DNA of 64,000 nt from Amycolatopsis eburnea (lineage in GTDB: Bacteria > Actinomycetota > Actinomycetes > Mycobacteriales > Pseudonocardiaceae). Below the pieces are notes generated by a model. It was given only the letters and a program-made list of their open reading frames with translations, was not told the DNA's origin and did not search any database. The DNA lies in contig NZ_RSEC01000008.1 in assembly GCF_003937945.1 (NCBI RefSeq), positions 186,001 through 250,000 of the forward strand. Direction: 5' to 3'. Shown in pieces: positions 54,105 to 62,605 of the stretch. The position numbers and the translations under genes were made by a program. Each line of letters opens with the position of its first letter. The first letter of the stretch is position 1.

Positions 54105-55991
54105 GTGCTTTCCGTCTGTACCGCCATTGTCGTCATCGCCGTCCCGGGACTGCTGATCGGTCTCGCGGCCGGCTTGCGCGGCTGGGCACTGGCCGGACTG
54201 GCGCCCTTGGCGAGCTACGCGGTCGGCGGCCTGACCGGACCGTGGACCGCGGCGCTGGGAGTGCCCTTCACCGCGCTGACCTACGCCGTTTCCACCGTCG
54301 TTTTCGCCGCGGTCGCGTTCGGTGCCCGGAAACTGGCGGTGCGCCGCCGTCCGCCGGAGCCGGAGCCCGGGTTGTGGGCGCGCCGCGGGCACCTCGCGGT
54401 GGTGGCGTGCCTGCTCGCCGCGGCCGCGGTCGGCATGGCCGCGGCCCTGCTCGGGATGGGCCGGCTCGGCGCGCTGCCGCAGGGCTTCGACGCGGTCTAC
54501 CACGGCAACGCGGTCCGCTACATCGCCGACACCGGCGACGGCGGCCTGTTCGGCACCGGCCACGTGAACTGGTACGGCGACGCGGCGCCGGTGTTCTACC
54601 CGAACGGGTACCACCTGCTGGCCTCGGTGACGTACCGGCTGAGCGGGGCGTCGATCCCGGAGACGCTGGACGCGAACACCGTGCTGCTGCCCGGCTTGCT
54701 CGCGTTGTCGCTGGTGACGCTGGTGCGGGAGTTCCGCGGCCGCGCGGTGCTGGCCGGCGCGGTGGCGCTGACGGCGGTGGCGCCGGTGATGGGCGTCTAC
54801 GAGTCGATGGACCGCGGCCCGCTGCTGCCGTTCGCGCTGGGCGTGGCGCTGACGCCGCTGGGCGCGGTGGCGCTGCACCGGTACCTGGAGCGGGCCGCGC
54901 CGGACACCGGGTTCGTGCTGGTGCTGGCGGCGGTGGGTCTGCTGTGCGTGCACTCGTCGACGTTGTTCGGCGGGATCCTGTTCGCCGGGCCGGTGCTGGT
55001 GCAGCGCTGGCTCACGGCGTGGCGCCGGATCGGCCGCGACCTGCTCGCGCTGCTGCCGATCGCGCTGGTGTCCCTGGTGGTGGCGTGGCTGCAGCTGTCG
55101 GGCGCGCTGGGCCTGGCCAACGGCGCGGTGCCGTACTACGGCTGGCCGAGCGAGTACCGCGCGACGACGGCGCTGGGCGCGCTGCTGGGGTTCCAGCACT
55201 TCGAGCCGCACCCGCAGATCTGGCTGTCCGTGGCGTTGTTCCTGGGCATCGTGTTCTTCGCCAGGGCGGGCGCGCTGCGCTGGATCGGCCTGACGGCGGC
55301 GGTGACGGGCCTGGCGTACATCGCGGTGGCCTCGTCGAACGCCCCGCTCGTGATGGCGCTGTCCCGCCCGTGGTGGGACGACCCGTACCGCTTCTTCTCG
55401 ATGGCGGCGATCCCGTTGTCCGTCCTGGCCGCGCACGGCCTGGCGTCGACGCAGGCGTGGCTGCGCGACCGCCTGCCCGCCCGGATCCCGGCGGTCGCGA
55501 CCGCGGTGGTGGTGCTGCTGGGGTTCGCGCTGCTGTCGAACGGCCTGTACGTCCGCTCCAACGCCGCCCGCGTGTACACCGGTTACCAGGCGGCGGACCC
55601 GGCGAAGCTGCGCACGACCCCCGGGGAGATCGCCGCGATGGCGGAACTCGGCCGGCTCGCGCGCCGGGGAGAGTGGGCGATGAACGACCGTTTCGACGGA
55701 ACGGCGTGGACCTATGCTTTGTCGGGTATTCGCACGGTCGCCGGGCATTTCGACGAAACTTTGCCGCCTTCGGACGCGCGGTTGCTGGCGGATCGGTTCA
55801 GGGATTACGAGACCGACCCCGAGGTGCGCGCCGCGGTCCGGCGGTTGAACGTCCATTGGGTGATTCTGGGCAAACCGTCCACGGAGCCGGGAAAGCCTTA
55901 TCAGGCGGGGTTGATCGGATTGGCGGGCGCGCCGTTCTTGTCGGAGGTTTACCGCAACTCGGACGCGGTGATCTACCGGCTGGTGGCTTGA
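54105..55991 (+). CDS. DUF6541-like polytopic membrane protein (GT-C-like), copy 2
   Basis: A 628-residue paralogue of the protein at 46100-48109. They share WALAGLAPL-SYA, FDAVYHGNAVRYIADTGDG, FYPNGYHLLASV, PWWDDPYRFFSMAAIPL and NDRFDGTAWTYALSGI. About 12 helices precede a C-terminal outer domain. The 272-bp region before it is unusually AT-rich and should contain its promoter (TAGTCT 5 nt before the GTG). The 3' end drifts to less extreme codon use (several TTG, GTT, TTT codons after ~55700), which may point to a different origin of that segment. Confidence 0.75.
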   Translation: MLSVCTAIVVIAVPGLLIGLAAGLRGWALAGLAPLASYAVGGLTGPWTAALGVPFTALTYAVSTVVFAAVAFGARKLAVRRRPPEPEPGLWARRGHLAVVACLLAAAAVGMAAALLGMGRLGALPQGFDAVYHGNAVRYIADTGDGGLFGTGHVNWYGDAAPVFYPNGYHLLASVTYRLSGASIPETLDANTVLLPGLLALSLVTLVREFRGRAVLAGAVALTAVAPVMGVYESMDRGPLLPFALGVALTPLGAVALHRYLERAAPDTGFVLVLAAVGLLCVHSSTLFGGILFAGPVLVQRWLTAWRRIGRDLLALLPIALVSLVVAWLQLSGALGLANGAVPYYGWPSEYRATTALGALLGFQHFEPHPQIWLSVALFLGIVFFARAGALRWIGLTAAVTGLAYIAVASSNAPLVMALSRPWWDDPYRFFSMAAIPLSVLAAHGLASTQAWLRDRLPARIPAVATAVVVLLGFALLSNGLYVRSNAARVYTGYQAADPAKLRTTPGEIAAMAELGRLARRGEWAMNDRFDGTAWTYALSGIRTVAGHFDETLPPSDARLLADRFRDYETDPEVRAAVRRLNVHWVILGKPSTEPGKPYQAGLIGLAGAPFLSEVYRNSDAVIYRLVA

Positions 55992-56034
55992 GTTGTCCAC
56001 AGGTGCGTAGCCCTGTGGACAACCTGTGGGCAAC
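55992..56034. terminator. Second hairpin of DnaA-box-like words
   Basis: GTTGTCCACAGG (55992-56003) pairs with CCTGTGGACAAC (56012-56023); a third, one-mismatch copy CTGTGGGCAAC lies at 56024-56034. It starts directly at the stop codon. The first two boxes are 21 bp apart start to start, the same as at 21005-21050. Confidence 0.65.
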
Positions 56035-56096
56035 TCTGCGGGCGGGCCGGTGGAGTCGGATCGGCGCGGCGGGGTCCCGGCGGTGGGCAGCTCCGG

Positions 56097-57065
56097 TCAG
56101 GCGGCGGTGGTCACCGGGCGGGTGGAGCGGGCCGCCACCGCGGCGATGCCCGCGGTCAGGAGGTCGGCGACCGTGAACATCACGCGGGAGGCGACCGCGA
56201 AGGCCGTGGCCTGGCCGACCGTCAGGCCGCTCGCCGTCAGGACCGCGACCTGGGCGACCTCGCGGACGCCGACGCCGCTGGGGAGGATGAACGCGAACGT
56301 GCCGACCGTCATCGCCACCGCCATCGCGCCCACGCAGAGCACGAAGCCGCTGAAGCCCGGGGTGCCGACCGAGTTGGCCAGCAGCCAGAGGTGGATGCCC
56401 TGCAGGCACCACGCCGCCGTCGAGGCGCCGAAGACCTTGCCGACCACCTTCCAGCCCAGCGGGTGGGCCAGCGGCGGGCGGCGTAGGACGCGCAGCACCA
56501 GCGACGTGCCCCAGGTCAGGACCTTCGGGTGCAGCATCGCCAGTCCGACCGGGATGAGCACGAACAGCCACAGCGCGCGCGGGCTGTTGCTGAACACCGC
56601 CGGCGCCGCCAGGAGCGACACCACCAGGGCCGAGACCACGCCCACGCCCAGCTGGATCAGGGAACCGGTGAAGATGCGGGCTCTGGCCAGGCCCGCCTTG
56701 CGGCCGAGCTCCATCTGCAGGAGGTACGCCCACACCGAGCCCGGGACGTACTTGCCGAGCGAGCCGACCAGGCAGATCTGGGCGCCGCGGGCGTAGCCGA
56801 TCGGCTTGCCGAGGTCGTCGACCATCACCTGCCAGCCCCAGGTCGACACCATGATCGCCGCGACCAGGGCGAGCAGGCTCAGCAGTGACGACTGCCAGGC
56901 GACGTCGCGCAGGGTGTGCCAGAACTCGCCCCAGTTCGAGGCGAGCTGCTTGGCCGCGAAGCCGATGACCAGCAGGATCGCGACCCATCTGACGACGTCG
57001 AGGACCTTCGCCTTGGTGGACTTCGGCGGCTTGCCGGGGGCCGGCAAGTCCTCAACTGTCGTCAT
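56097..57065 (-). CDS. LPG-synthase-TM/AglD-type membrane protein (flippase-like)
   Basis: A 322-residue protein with about eight helices of the UPF0104/YbhN/AglD family. GSLGKYVPGSVWAYLLQMELGRKAGL and the late FILPSGVGVREVAQVAVL are its two conserved blocks. Homologues occur with polyprenyl-linked sugar pathways and phospholipid flipping. It is the last gene of the leftward operon, 12 nt after the LuxC-like gene, so it may move the lipid or glycolipid product of this operon across the membrane. Confidence 0.82.
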   Translation of the reverse strand: MTTVEDLPAPGKPPKSTKAKVLDVVRWVAILLVIGFAAKQLASNWGEFWHTLRDVAWQSSLLSLLALVAAIMVSTWGWQVMVDDLGKPIGYARGAQICLVGSLGKYVPGSVWAYLLQMELGRKAGLARARIFTGSLIQLGVGVVSALVVSLLAAPAVFSNSPRALWLFVLIPVGLAMLHPKVLTWGTSLVLRVLRRPPLAHPLGWKVVGKVFGASTAAWCLQGIHLWLLANSVGTPGFSGFVLCVGAMAVAMTVGTFAFILPSGVGVREVAQVAVLTASGLTVGQATAFAVASRVMFTVADLLTAGIAAVAARSTRPVTTAA

Positions 57066-57077
57066 CGACGGGTCTCC

Positions 57078-58322
57078 TCAGGCCTGCACCGTGACCAGGC
57101 GGCTGAACTCGGAGAGCAGATCGTAACCGTCCCAGACCGCCGAGAACGTCAGGGCGCTGCCGAACGGCACGATCCGGTCGACTCCGCGACCGGCCAGCTC
57201 GTGTGCGAACGCCGTCAGCTCTTCGGTGGTAAAGCCGAATTGGCTGACCGTCTGGTCCTTGCGGAGCACGATCGGCACCAGATCGGACAAAGTGGACACC
57301 CGGGCGTTGGCGAAGGTGCCCGCGCCGAGCCACTCGCGGGGCAGCACCGCCGGGTCGGCCAGCTCGAGGGTCGCCAGGCCGTTGCCCTGGAAGGCGATCT
57401 CCTTGACCAGGCCGTCGACCGCCGCGCCGTACGCCGACACGCGCTTCTGGACGGCCATCGCGGGCTCCGTGACGTGCTGTTTCACCGCCAGCACCTCGGC
57501 CAGCAGGGTGCGGAACTCCTGGCCGGCTTCGCGCGCGCCGGACTCGTCGCCGACCCAGAACACCGCGCGCGGCGAGGAGCAGGCGGCCTGGTCGAACCAG
57601 TACGAGTCGTTGTAGAAGCCCTCGGCTGCCGCGCGACGCTCTTCCGGCGACGCTCGCTGCCAGCCCGCCACCGAAGCGACGGCGAAGGACGAGCGGTCCG
57701 GGAACGTCAGGTCACGGGCGTGCGGCGCGAGCGGGTACTTCCGCAGCGCCGCGACCGAACTGTCGCCGCCCCAGATGACGCGCAGGTCGGCGGCCAGGGA
57801 CAGGGCGCCGCTCACCTCGTCGCTGCGGTCGTAGGTGACCATGCGCTGGGTCGCCGTGACGGCCTCCGCGACCGAAGCGTCCACTTCGGACAACGCGGCG
57901 TTCAGCGCTTCCAGCACCGCCTCGGCGGCGCCCGCCGACCGCGACGAGACGCGGACGACGTTGTGGTTGCCCGCCAGTGCCGAGAGTGCCCATGAGTAGA
58001 CGAAGATCGTGTCGACGTTCGCCGGCGGCACGTGGAACACCAGCCCGCGCGGGAACCGCAGCGCATTGCCCGAAGTGTCCAGAGTGGACAACGCCTTGGC
58101 GATCTCGCCCTTGCGCAGGAAGAAGCCGAGCGACGCCAGCTCGGGGAACCGGCGCGCGGTGGCCGGGGCGAGCAGCTTGCGGGCGAACTTCGTGACGAAC
58201 TCGACGATCCGCGGGTCGCCGACCTTCAACCGCCCACCCGGTGGCTCGGTGCGCAGCTGCGAGACCAGGTCGCCGACCGAAACGGCGTCCGACAGGGGGA
58301 AACGCTGGGTCAAGGACGTCAT
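57078..58322 (-). CDS. LuxC-like acyl reductase
   Basis: A 414-residue protein of the LuxC family (aldehyde-dehydrogenase fold). FHVPPANVDTIFVYSWALSALAGN (96-119) is the cofactor region, and FDQAACSSPRAVFWVG holds the catalytic Cys248. LuxC reduces an acyl group, passed to its Cys as a thioester, to the aldehyde with NADPH. There is no luciferase here, so the aldehyde must have another use. Its start overlaps the LuxE-like gene by 4 bp. The key residues are intact, so it is probably active. Confidence 0.88.
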   Translation of the reverse strand: MTSLTQRFPLSDAVSVGDLVSQLRTEPPGGRLKVGDPRIVEFVTKFARKLLAPATARRFPELASLGFFLRKGEIAKALSTLDTSGNALRFPRGLVFHVPPANVDTIFVYSWALSALAGNHNVVRVSSRSAGAAEAVLEALNAALSEVDASVAEAVTATQRMVTYDRSDEVSGALSLAADLRVIWGGDSSVAALRKYPLAPHARDLTFPDRSSFAVASVAGWQRASPEERRAAAEGFYNDSYWFDQAACSSPRAVFWVGDESGAREAGQEFRTLLAEVLAVKQHVTEPAMAVQKRVSAYGAAVDGLVKEIAFQGNGLATLELADPAVLPREWLGAGTFANARVSTLSDLVPIVLRKDQTVSQFGFTTEELTAFAHELAGRGVDRIVPFGSALTFSAVWDGYDLLSEFSRLVTVQA

Positions 58323-59371
58323 GCCGCCGCTCCCGAGAAGGTGTCCGAGCAGCCGCGGGCCTCGGCCTTGGGCAGCCGGCCCAGCACGGAGAAGTGCTTG
58401 CCCGGCCAGTCGCCGTCGTCGATGCCGTTGTAGACGCCGAGGTCTTCGGTGAGCAGCACGTGGCCCGGGTACGACTTCGGCAGCGTCGAGACGACCTCGA
58501 TCACGCCCGGCTCGCCGACCGGCTGCTCCTCCCACGTCTCCGGGTTCCGGATCACGACGTCGGCGAAGTCCGGGCAGTACAGCGAGTTGCCGGACGGGCC
58601 TTCGAGGAACACGGTGCCGATCTGCTCGATCATCCCGTAGTAGTTGTGGATCCGGGTGAGCCCGGTGTCCTCTTTGAACCGCCGGCGGAACTCGGTGTTG
58701 TCCACCGCGCGGTCGATCAGCTTCTTCCAGCCGCCGCTGTGGATCAGGATGCCGTTCGACAGGTCGAGGCCGTTGTCCCGCGCGACCTCGTAGAGGTACA
58801 GCCACACCATGAACGTGAAGCCGAAGATCAGGAAGGGCTTGTCGCCGTACTCGGCCAGGAACTTCTTGACGGCTTCGACGTCCGGCTCGTCGTTCTCGTC
58901 GAGCACGTACGTGTGCTTGCGCCCGAAGTTCGCCATGCCCAGCACGCCCGCGCCGCGCGCGGAGAACGAGCGGCGGTTCTTGATGATGCCGATGGTGTCG
59001 ACCATCAGCATCGGCAGCCGCTCGCCGCCGAGGACCTCCTGCAGGGTGGCGCCGAGCTGCTTGGTCTGCGCGCCCGCCGCCTCCTTGTCCAGGTAGATCC
59101 GCGACGCGCCGGCGCCGGTCGTGCCCGACGACGTCAGCGTCTTGAAGACCTCGCTGTCCGGCACCGACTTGAGGTCGTGCGTCTTGAACATCCGCACCGG
59201 CAGCCACGGCAGGTCGGCGATCGAGCCGAAAGTCGCGTCCGGCGCGATTCCCAGCGACGCCAGGATGCGTTCGTAGCCTTCGGAATTCGCCCGGTGGTGG
59301 GCCGTCAGCGAGGCGAGTTCGGGCAGCAGCAAGGCTTCCCGGTCGCCCTGCGACCGCGTGAACACACTCAT
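58319..59371 (-). CDS. LuxE-like acyl-protein synthetase
   Basis: A 350-residue adenylate-forming protein of the LuxE/PaaK type. TSSGTTG (80-86) is the phosphate loop, YYGMIEQIG the adenylate-binding block, and VLLTEDLGVYNGIDDG the hinge region. It ends LPKAEARGCSDTF; Cys341 matches the C-terminal Cys of LuxE that carries the acyl group before hand-over to LuxC. It therefore should activate a free acid with ATP and deliver it to the LuxC-like neighbour. Its start overlaps the ligase stop by 4 bp. Confidence 0.9.
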   Translation of the reverse strand: MSVFTRSQGDREALLLPELASLTAHHRANSEGYERILASLGIAPDATFGSIADLPWLPVRMFKTHDLKSVPDSEVFKTLTSSGTTGAGASRIYLDKEAAGAQTKQLGATLQEVLGGERLPMLMVDTIGIIKNRRSFSARGAGVLGMANFGRKHTYVLDENDEPDVEAVKKFLAEYGDKPFLIFGFTFMVWLYLYEVARDNGLDLSNGILIHSGGWKKLIDRAVDNTEFRRRFKEDTGLTRIHNYYGMIEQIGTVFLEGPSGNSLYCPDFADVVIRNPETWEEQPVGEPGVIEVVSTLPKSYPGHVLLTEDLGVYNGIDDGDWPGKHFSVLGRLPKAEARGCSDTFSGAAA

Positions 59372-60762
59372 ACCCGCCCCTCCAAGGTCCGGTAGTCGAT
59401 CTTGCCGCTGGCCAGCAGCGGCACGGTTTCGATCGGGCGCACGTCGAAGCCGCTGGCGTGCAGGTGCAGCCGCTCGGACAGCGCCCGCGACGCGTCCTTG
59501 CAGATGTCCTTGTCGACACCCTCGGCGAACAGCACGACCTTGTCGCCGGCGGCGACGGCCGCCACCACGTCGATCCCGACCGCCGCGGTGCGCACGGCTT
59601 GCTCGAGGTCGTCGAGGCTGACGCGGTTGCCGAACACCTTGCCGATGCGCTTGAGCCGCCCGGTGATGAACAGGTACCCGTCTTCGTCGAGGTACCCGAG
59701 GTCACCGGTGGCGAGCACGCCGCCGTATTCGTCGCCCTTGGCCAGGCCGGACTCGTCGTCCGCGTAACCCAGCATCACATTGGGCCCACGGTAGACGACC
59801 TCACCGACAATTTTCGGGTGCGTGGTCTCCGAACCGTCGTCGCGACGGACCGCGAACTTCCCGCCCGGCAGCGCCGGCCCGGCGGAACCGAGCTTTTCGG
59901 CCAGTCTTTCGGCGGGCACCGTCGTCATCCGCGGCGAGGCCTCGGTCTGGCCGTACATGACGTACATCCGGCCGCCGACCGCGAGCATCTTCTCGTTGAA
60001 CTCGGCGACCAGCTCGTCGCGCAGCTTCCCGCCGGCCTGCGTCAGCGTGCGCAGCGTCGGGTACTTCGCGGGGTCGAACTTGAGCCGCCGCAGCATTTCG
60101 TAGTGGTACGGGACGCCCGAGAGGGACGTGACGCCGTAGGTGTTGACCGCGTCCCAGAAGCCGCGGCCGAGCACGCCGGACGGCTCGATGACGATGGTCG
60201 CGTCCCGCACCAGGTGCGAGTTCAGCACCGACAGGCCGTAGCTGTAGTGCAGCGGCAGGCAGGTGGGCGCGACCTCGTCGGCGTCGATGCGCAGCACCTG
60301 CGCGATGGCGTCGGCGTTGGCCAGGATCGCCTGCCGCGAAAGCCGCACGAGCTTGGGGTTGCCGGTCGACCCGCTGGTCGGCAGCAGGACGGCGAGGTCG
60401 GGGTGCGGCCGCACGCCCTCGGCGGAGTCCCGGACCCAGTCCGCGCCCCGCACGGTGTAGCCGGCCGGCGCGTCGCCCGAAGCCGACAGCACCGCCGCCG
60501 GCCGGAAGCGCGAGACCAGCCCGGCCAGCACGTCGGCGTCCAGCGCCGGGTCGATCAGCGCGATCGCCCGGCCGGATTCGACCGCGCCGAGGTAGGTCAG
60601 CACGCTCGGCAGGTCGACCGACATCCGGGCGAACACGACGCCGACCGGCAGCTCGGCCAGCTCTTCCATGCGCTTGCCGACCTCGGCCGACAGTTCCGCG
60701 CCCGCCAGCGTGCGGCCCCCGGCCACATCGACCAGCCGGGCTCCCGCACCCAACAGCGTCAC
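59368..60762 (-). CDS. AMP-forming acyl-CoA/acyl-ACP ligase
   Basis: A 464-residue ANL-superfamily enzyme. A3 motif LLPTSGSTGNPK spans about 127-138, YGQTEASPRM is A5, ATGDLGYLDEDGYLFITGR is A7, and the A8/A10 lysine is Lys454 in LLASGKIDY. It is shorter than typical acyl-CoA synthetases, as seen in stand-alone ligases that load carrier proteins. The ACP gene lies two genes upstream in the same operon, so acyl-ACP formation is the likely reaction. It overlaps both flanking genes by 4 bp. Confidence 0.88.
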   Translation of the reverse strand: MTLLGAGARLVDVAGGRTLAGAELSAEVGKRMEELAELPVGVVFARMSVDLPSVLTYLGAVESGRAIALIDPALDADVLAGLVSRFRPAAVLSASGDAPAGYTVRGADWVRDSAEGVRPHPDLAVLLPTSGSTGNPKLVRLSRQAILANADAIAQVLRIDADEVAPTCLPLHYSYGLSVLNSHLVRDATIVIEPSGVLGRGFWDAVNTYGVTSLSGVPYHYEMLRRLKFDPAKYPTLRTLTQAGGKLRDELVAEFNEKMLAVGGRMYVMYGQTEASPRMTTVPAERLAEKLGSAGPALPGGKFAVRRDDGSETTHPKIVGEVVYRGPNVMLGYADDESGLAKGDEYGGVLATGDLGYLDEDGYLFITGRLKRIGKVFGNRVSLDDLEQAVRTAAVGIDVVAAVAAGDKVVLFAEGVDKDICKDASRALSERLHLHASGFDVRPIETVPLLASGKIDYRTLEGRV

Positions 60763-61487
60763 AACACCAAGCCTCCGTCGACGCCCAGCACCTGCCCGGT
60801 GATGAACGACGCTTCATCACTCACCAGGAACCGGATCGCGTTCGCCACTTCTTCCGCGCGGCCGAGGCGCCCGAGCGGCGTCTTGCCGGCGTTCTCCGCC
60901 TTCGCGTCCTCGCTCAGGCCCGCGGTCAGATCGGTCTCGATCACGCCCGGCGCGACCGCGTTGACGCGGATGCCGGACCGGCCGAGCTCCTTCGCCGCCG
61001 ACCGCGCGATGTTCGCCACCGCCGCCTTCGAGGCCGCGTACACGGTCTGACCGGCGCTGCCGTGCTCGCCGACGATCGAGGCGAGCACGACGATCGAGCC
61101 GGTCTTCTTCCGCAGCATCGCCCGGGCCGCGGCCTGGACGGTGTGCAGCGTGCCGGCGACGTTCGTGCTCAGCGTCGTGTCGACCAGCTCTTCCTTGATC
61201 ATGCCGAGGAGCGCGTCCTCCATGATCCCGGCGTTCGCGACGACGATGTCGAGCTTGCCGTGCTCCTTGGCGACACCCCGGACGACCGTCGAGACCGCTT
61301 TCGCGTCGGTGACGTCCAAGGCGAGACCGGAAGCGCCCACGGAGGCTGCCGCTTCCTTGGCGCGGGCCTCGTCGCGCCCGGTGAGCACCACCGTCGCGCC
61401 CGCCTCCACCAGAGCGCGGGCGGTGGCCAGGCCGATCCCCCGCGTCCCGCCGGTGACGAGCGCGACGCGACCGGAAAGATCAGTCAT
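60759..61487 (-). CDS. FabG-like 3-oxoacyl-ACP reductase (SDR)
   Basis: A 242-residue classical SDR: VTGGTRGIG (cofactor), VANAGI, the catalytic Ser in VLASIVGEHGSAGQ, YAASK, and a C-terminal ITGQVLGVDGG. The sequence is FabG-type, so reduction of a 3-keto group on the ACP-bound chain is likely. A hydroxyacyl-ACP is the usual donor for LpxA-type acyltransferases, such as the one two genes upstream. It overlaps the ACP gene by 8 bp and the ligase by 4 bp. Confidence 0.88.
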   Translation of the reverse strand: MTDLSGRVALVTGGTRGIGLATARALVEAGATVVLTGRDEARAKEAAASVGASGLALDVTDAKAVSTVVRGVAKEHGKLDIVVANAGIMEDALLGMIKEELVDTTLSTNVAGTLHTVQAAARAMLRKKTGSIVVLASIVGEHGSAGQTVYAASKAAVANIARSAAKELGRSGIRVNAVAPGVIETDLTAGLSEDAKAENAGKTPLGRLGRAEEVANAIRFLVSDEASFITGQVLGVDGGLVL

Positions 61488-61725
61488 TCTTCGACTGGAG
61501 CTCGGTGACCATGTCCACGGCGACCTTGAAGCTCGACATGTCGATGACCTGGTCGGTGTCGAACTCGACGTCGAACTCGTCCTCGATGGCCGCGACCAGC
61601 GCCATGTGGCCGACCGAGTCCCACGCCTCGAGGTCGCGGTACTTCAGGTTCTCGACGTCCACGTCGCCGTCGAGGTCCAGCGCCTCGACGAAGACCTCGC
61701 GCAGCTTGGGGGCGACATCCGCCAT
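61480..61725 (-). CDS. Acyl carrier protein
   Basis: An 81-residue acidic helical protein with the phosphopantetheine site AWDSVGHM (Ser37), in place of the usual DSL. The neighbouring ligase, reductase and acyltransferase are all ACP-dependent types, so this ACP is probably dedicated to the operon and not to primary fatty acid synthesis. AGGAG sits upstream of the ATG at 61725. The frame is open to 61836, but that part overlaps the acyltransferase gene and is not ACP-like. Confidence 0.93.
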   Translation of the reverse strand: MADVAPKLREVFVEALDLDGDVDVENLKYRDLEAWDSVGHMALVAAIEDEFDVEFDTDQVIDMSSFKVAVDMVTELQSKND

Positions 61726-61736
61726 GTTCGTGACTC

Positions 61737-62456
61737 CTAGTGCTCGTCGCGCGGGCGAGCGTCCCACGCCTTTACCAAGGTAGAGAGGTCGCCGGGCAGC
61801 GTGACGTCCGGGAGACCTTCCTTGCCCTTCAGCCACGGCCCGAGGGCTTCGATCGTCTCCTCGTCGAGACCGCGGCGGGACAGGCCGACGACGTTGACGC
61901 CGGTGACGCGGGCCGGGTTGCCGACCGCGATGGTGAACGCGCCGATCTCGCGGCGCACCGCGGAGCCCATGCCGATCATCGCGCCGGGGCCGATCACGAC
62001 CTTCTGGTGCAGGATCGCGCCCATGCCGAGGTTGGCGCCGTCCCAGATGTGGCAGTGGCCACCCGTGACGGCGTTCGAGGCGATCGTCACGGCGTCGCCG
62101 ACCAGGCAGTCGTGCGCGACGTGGGAGTTGCGGAGGTAGTAGCCGTCGCTGCCGATCGTCGTTGTCCGCCAGGTCCCTTGGTGGACACTCACGTACTCGC
62201 GGAGGCGGTTGCGGCTGCCGATGACCACGCCGTGGCCGTCGTGATCCGGATCACCGACGGGAGCCTCGTCCCACGCCGCGGGGTGCGGGCGGCCGCGGTC
62301 CTCGCCGGGCGTGCCGATCGTCACGTGCGGGCCGATCCAGTTGCCGTCGCCGATGCGCGTGGGCCCGACGATCACCGCGAACGGCCCGATGACGTTGTCC
62401 TCGCCGAGTTCGACGCCTTCGCCGATGACGGCGGTCGGGTGGATGCGGTTGGCCAC
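61737..62456 (-). CDS. LpxA-like hexapeptide acyltransferase
   Basis: A 239-residue left-handed beta-helix protein. [25 protein letters not shown] opens the helix; [13 protein letters not shown] and [13 protein letters not shown] match the LpxA active site, with His115 in the place of E. coli His125. A short C-terminal helical region follows. LpxA moves a 3-hydroxyacyl group from ACP to UDP-GlcNAc or, in some bacteria, to the 3-amino sugar. This genome type has no lipid A, so another glycan or lipid should be its product. It is first in the operon, 11 nt before the ACP gene. GTG start. Confidence 0.85.
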   Translation of the reverse strand: MANRIHPTAVIGEGVELGEDNVIGPFAVIVGPTRIGDGNWIGPHVTIGTPGEDRGRPHPAAWDEAPVGDPDHDGHGVVIGSRNRLREYVSVHQGTWRTTTIGSDGYYLRNSHVAHDCLVGDAVTIASNAVTGGHCHIWDGANLGMGAILHQKVVIGPGAMIGMGSAVRREIGAFTIAVGNPARVTGVNVVGLSRRGLDEETIEALGPWLKGKEGLPDVTLPGDLSTLVKAWDARPRDEH

Positions 62457-62605
62457 GGGTGGTCGTCCGTTCGTCGGCGGCTGGGTACTGGGCGTGCTAC
62501 CGCGCCCGGTAACGTGTGGCCCGCGTTGTTGCAGGGCGGCCGGGCGCAGAACCGGCGGCTCACTGTACCGGACGCGCCGAAATCGCCTGCCGAGAGAGAC
62601 TGCCC
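62457..62605. promoter_or_regulatory. Divergent promoter region of the acyl-sugar genes
   Basis: A 149-bp gap between the leftward seven-gene operon and the rightward aminotransferase/oxidoreductase genes. It must drive both, and a short inverted repeat TACCG/CGGTA (around 62498-62512) marks its centre. No clear -10 was identified. Confidence 0.4.

Noticed and set aside
57078..61725. Bioluminescence operon
   Set aside because: LuxC- and LuxE-like genes occur without luxA, luxB or luxD, and the surrounding genes are ACP and sugar enzymes.
61737..62456. Lipid A biosynthesis
   Set aside because: Only an LpxA-like enzyme is seen. No LpxC, LpxD, LpxB or Kdo genes, and the wall genes are those of a Gram-positive actinobacterium.
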